From Didymodactylos carnosus (Eukaryota; Rotifera; Eurotatoria; Philodinida; Philodinidae): a DNA stretch of 20,583 nucleotides. The position numbers and the translations under genes are program-made. Of the stretch, positions 18,291 to 20,583 are shown piece after piece (the first letter of the stretch is position 1; each line of letters opens with the position of its first letter). The stretch covers positions 1 through 20,583 of the forward strand of contig CAJNOQ010003340.1 in NCBI GenBank assembly GCA_905250885.1, given 5' to 3'. Under the pieces are notes generated by a model that did not search any database, had not been told where the DNA came from, and worked only from the letters and a program-made list of their open reading frames with translations.

Positions 18291-19159
18291 GCGTTTACGT
18301 CTCTATCTTTTGGCACTAGTCTCAAGTCTGCACAAAAATCTCATTTAGAAATAACAAATTTGAACAAAAATACGAAGAGTAACGTTAGTGGAACTTTTCC
18401 CCATCTCTTAGTTATAGCAAAAGTTGTTTTGATTTTAATTCAAAATAGATATTTCGAAAACGCAAATGTTACGCTATAAATCAGGTCAAGAAACTAACCA
18501 CCAATATTTATCGATTTAAGAGAAAAGAGAGCTTCCTTATAGGTAATCAGATGAGACTGCTATTTAAGTTTAAGTGCATCTTTAAAAAGGAGAGTTTTCT
18601 GTGTTTCTCTGGTCTGAAATGCTTCCTCACACTGAGTAGGGAAAGAACAGTAATATGTGGTGCAAAGGATTTATTGTTTTTACTGTTAGATTATGTATAG
18701 ATATCAACAGAGGATCGTCTATCACAAACGTAAACAATTAGTCTAACTTTCGAAAAATTTCTCATTGTCTGAAACACCAGACGTTGCAAAAAAGACGTTT
18801 TTTCACTAAATGACAATTCCAGTAACAAAAATTCTTTCCGCTACGTAGTACAAAGACTCAGTCGGGCGCATGCATTTTTCTTATACATTGTTCCAAGACT
18901 GCTTCGCTACAACTTTCTTTTTTCTACTAGAAGCTGGTTCATTTAGAAACCGACGATTTCCCAGCCAACGATTGTGATCGATGATAACGAACTAAAAGTA
19001 ATATTGGATTAGGAATCGATATGTTGTCGAAGTAGAACTGAAAAAGCTTTATGTACGATGATATCAGTATATGCCGTCCTTAACGTCAAGTTTGATTGTC
19101 ATCAAATACTGCCACGATTACTATATGTTATTTTATTTTAGGATCGACAGTGTGAAGGA
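18291..19159. other. Unassigned sequence, possibly decayed 5' part of the Penelope-like element
   Basis: No supported gene or repeat. The reverse-transcriptase homology on the plus strand begins at about 19165, so earlier RT motifs may have been lost or have decayed beyond recognition within this stretch. Confidence 0.4.
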
Positions 19160-19164
19160 AACAT

Positions 19165-20140
19165 CAAGTCAACATTTCAAACAAAATTTGGCGATACGTC
19201 GATGATATCCTAATCATAACGAAAATGAATAAACAAGAATTGAAAGATTATGTTAGTGAACTAAATACTATCAAATGAACCATTAGATTTACGTATGAAT
19301 GTGAAACCAACAGAATTAATTTCTTAGATACAACAGTAAAAAGACAATAAAGATAATCAAATGAGAATTAATACCAGGTAGTCAGAAAAAACACAGCTAC
19401 AGATCGTCGTATAACTATGAAGCAGGCTATAGCAAATCCGTTAAAACAAATATTGTCAAGAACATGCCAACAAGAATTTTACAAACAACAGAAGATACAT
19501 ATGAACAAAAAGAAGACTTGTTAAAATTAAAGAAAATGTTATTGAATTCAAATTATCTATGGAAAGAAATTGAAAAATTAATTAGACAATTATGTGAAGC
19601 AGTGAATAATATTAATATTCACATATAACATATAGAAAGATCGAGACTTGAAGCATAGTATTAGTTTACCATACGTTCCCGGATTAGAAGTCTTAAAGAG
19701 AAAATTAGCCAAATTAAATATTAAACTCTATTTTGCCTATCCAAATAACATTCAATCTTATTTCAATCATTCCTTAAAAACACCGTGGAAGTCTGTAGTT
19801 TATCAAATTCAATGTGGTTGTCAACCACCAAGAATATACAATGGAGAAACAAAAATTGGAACAGAAACAACGCATGAAACAACATTTTAGATTGATTAAT
19901 AATGATGATGATAAATCAGAAATGGTTCAGCATCGCCAGACAAATAATTATCAACGTTTATTCGATACTGAGAATGCATTTATTTTAGAAGAAAAGAATT
20001 AGAGGAAGAGAAGACTCAAAGAAGCTATATATTCAAAAGTCAGTGAATCCATCAGTAAACATGACGAAATTAGTGAAGCATAGAATCCAATTCTTTATAA
20101 AGCCAAACAACAAATTAAAAGAAAAATTGAATTAAGTTAA
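19165..20140 (+). pseudogene. Decayed Penelope-like retroelement: RT C-terminal part and GIY-YIG endonuclease
   Basis: The first readable block is IWRYVDDILIITKMNKQEL (about 19186-19242), with the RT catalytic Y-V-D-D at 19195-19206. After a stop comes IRFTYECETNRINFLDTTVK (about 19280-19340), the block that follows the active site in Penelope-like RTs. A broken linker includes NTATDRRITMKQAI. From 19648 the frame reads ISLPYVPGLEVLKRKLAK, CGCQPPRIYNGET, a GIY-YIG-type start with Y-N-G. A frameshift at about 19860 leads to EQRMKQHFR and NAFILEEKN, then AIYSKVSESISK to about 20140. The linker Cys pair before the Y-x-G is typical of endonuclease-bearing Penelope elements, unlike the endonuclease-lacking Athena type described in bdelloids. 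It is inactive. Confidence 0.75.
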
Positions 20141-20363
20141 CAAATATTTCAGAAGTATGAAAGAACTAACGAGGGAACTGCCCCAAGTGTCCGTTCGCTT
20201 TTTTCTTGAAACCTAGTGGAGAATAGGTTATCGACTATGCTGATTCCGAATATGACAATGGTTTTCGCTGTTAGGCCTTCGAAGACCTGGTTTTCTAGAA
20301 AACCAGTTTTTCAAAAACCCCAAAAAATAACCCGAACCTTTCTTAATGAGGCATGATTGTGGC
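20141..20363. other. Spacer, no supported gene
   Basis: The sequence lies between the retroelement remnant and the terminal foldback. It contains a short internal hairpin, CTGGTTTTCTAGAAAACCAG, at 20288-20307. No coding signal is seen. Confidence 0.4.
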
Positions 20364-20583
20364 CCGCACATTTCTGATTCAAATGAGACCTCTCCCAACT
20401 CTACATGACCTTTCTTTGCAAAGTTATAGAATTTACACGAAGAGCCCTAAACTAATTTCTTCTTATTTCTGTAGCTTTTAGCTGACAATGAACATTTAGG
20501 GCTTTTGTTGTAAATTCTATAACTTTGCAAAGAAAGGTCATGTAGAGTTGGGGAGAGGTCTCATTTTAATCAGAAATGTGCGG
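20364..20583. mobile_element. Foldback/MITE-like inverted repeat, continuing past the window edge
   Basis: The left arm, 20364-20451 (starting CCGCACATTTCTGATT), pairs with the right arm, 20495-20583 (ending CAGAAATGTGCGG). The arms are about 88 bp with roughly six differences including indels, around a 43-bp loop. Because the pairing is still perfect at the last base of the window, the right arm and any terminus or target duplication lie outside it, and the left arm may begin before 20364. No coding sequence is present. Confidence 0.8.

Overview
This is AT-rich eukaryotic DNA, most likely from a bdelloid rotifer. The reasons are short spliceosomal introns (53-65 bp), a decayed receptor-like gene of the LDLR-A/EGF type abundant in bdelloids, a secreted GH130 glycosidase of bacterial-type family, and dense decayed transposons of many classes. 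Nothing prokaryotic (operons, ribosome binding sites, CRISPR) is visible. The organism assignment is inference from family content.

Layout. 1-330 is an island of TCTTATAAGA-like words. 423-707 (minus) is a first exon with signal peptide and TATA box, probably from a truncated secreted protease. 1290-2372 is a repeat ('R') split by a 703-bp inverted-repeat element (1413-2115) that carries a tRNA-like sequence; the matching uninterrupted site is at 10499-10875. 2580-3136 is a LINE reverse-transcriptase fragment joined to another piece of R. 4798-6296 (minus) is a second, 5'-truncated LINE. 6302-7669 (plus) is a decayed, intron-containing gene with a probable BEN domain. 8053-9340 is a decayed DDE transposase of the Tnp2-like type. 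10180-10335 is an AGGATCCT-word island.

11940-13715 (plus) is a decayed LDLR-A/EGF gene interrupted by a 655-bp LTR-like insertion (12689-13343). A third word island (CAGAATCTG) lies at 14280-14465. 15164-16380 (minus) is the only gene that looks intact: a two-exon GH130 glycosidase with a signal peptide and a hydrophobic C-terminal tail. 16638-17098 (minus) is an unrecognised exon holding a perfect 71-nt palindrome, and part of that exon is copied in inverse orientation at 18225-18290. 19160-20140 (plus) is a decayed Penelope-like element with a GIY-YIG-type endonuclease remnant. The window ends inside a long foldback element (20364-20583).

The genes do not form a pathway. The window reads as an accessory, transposon-rich region in which one horizontally acquired-type enzyme gene remains open. 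The best-supported novelty is the filled-site/empty-site pair, which defines an inverted-repeat element with piggyBac-like CCCTAGA ends, a 2-bp TG duplication and a tRNA-like passenger.
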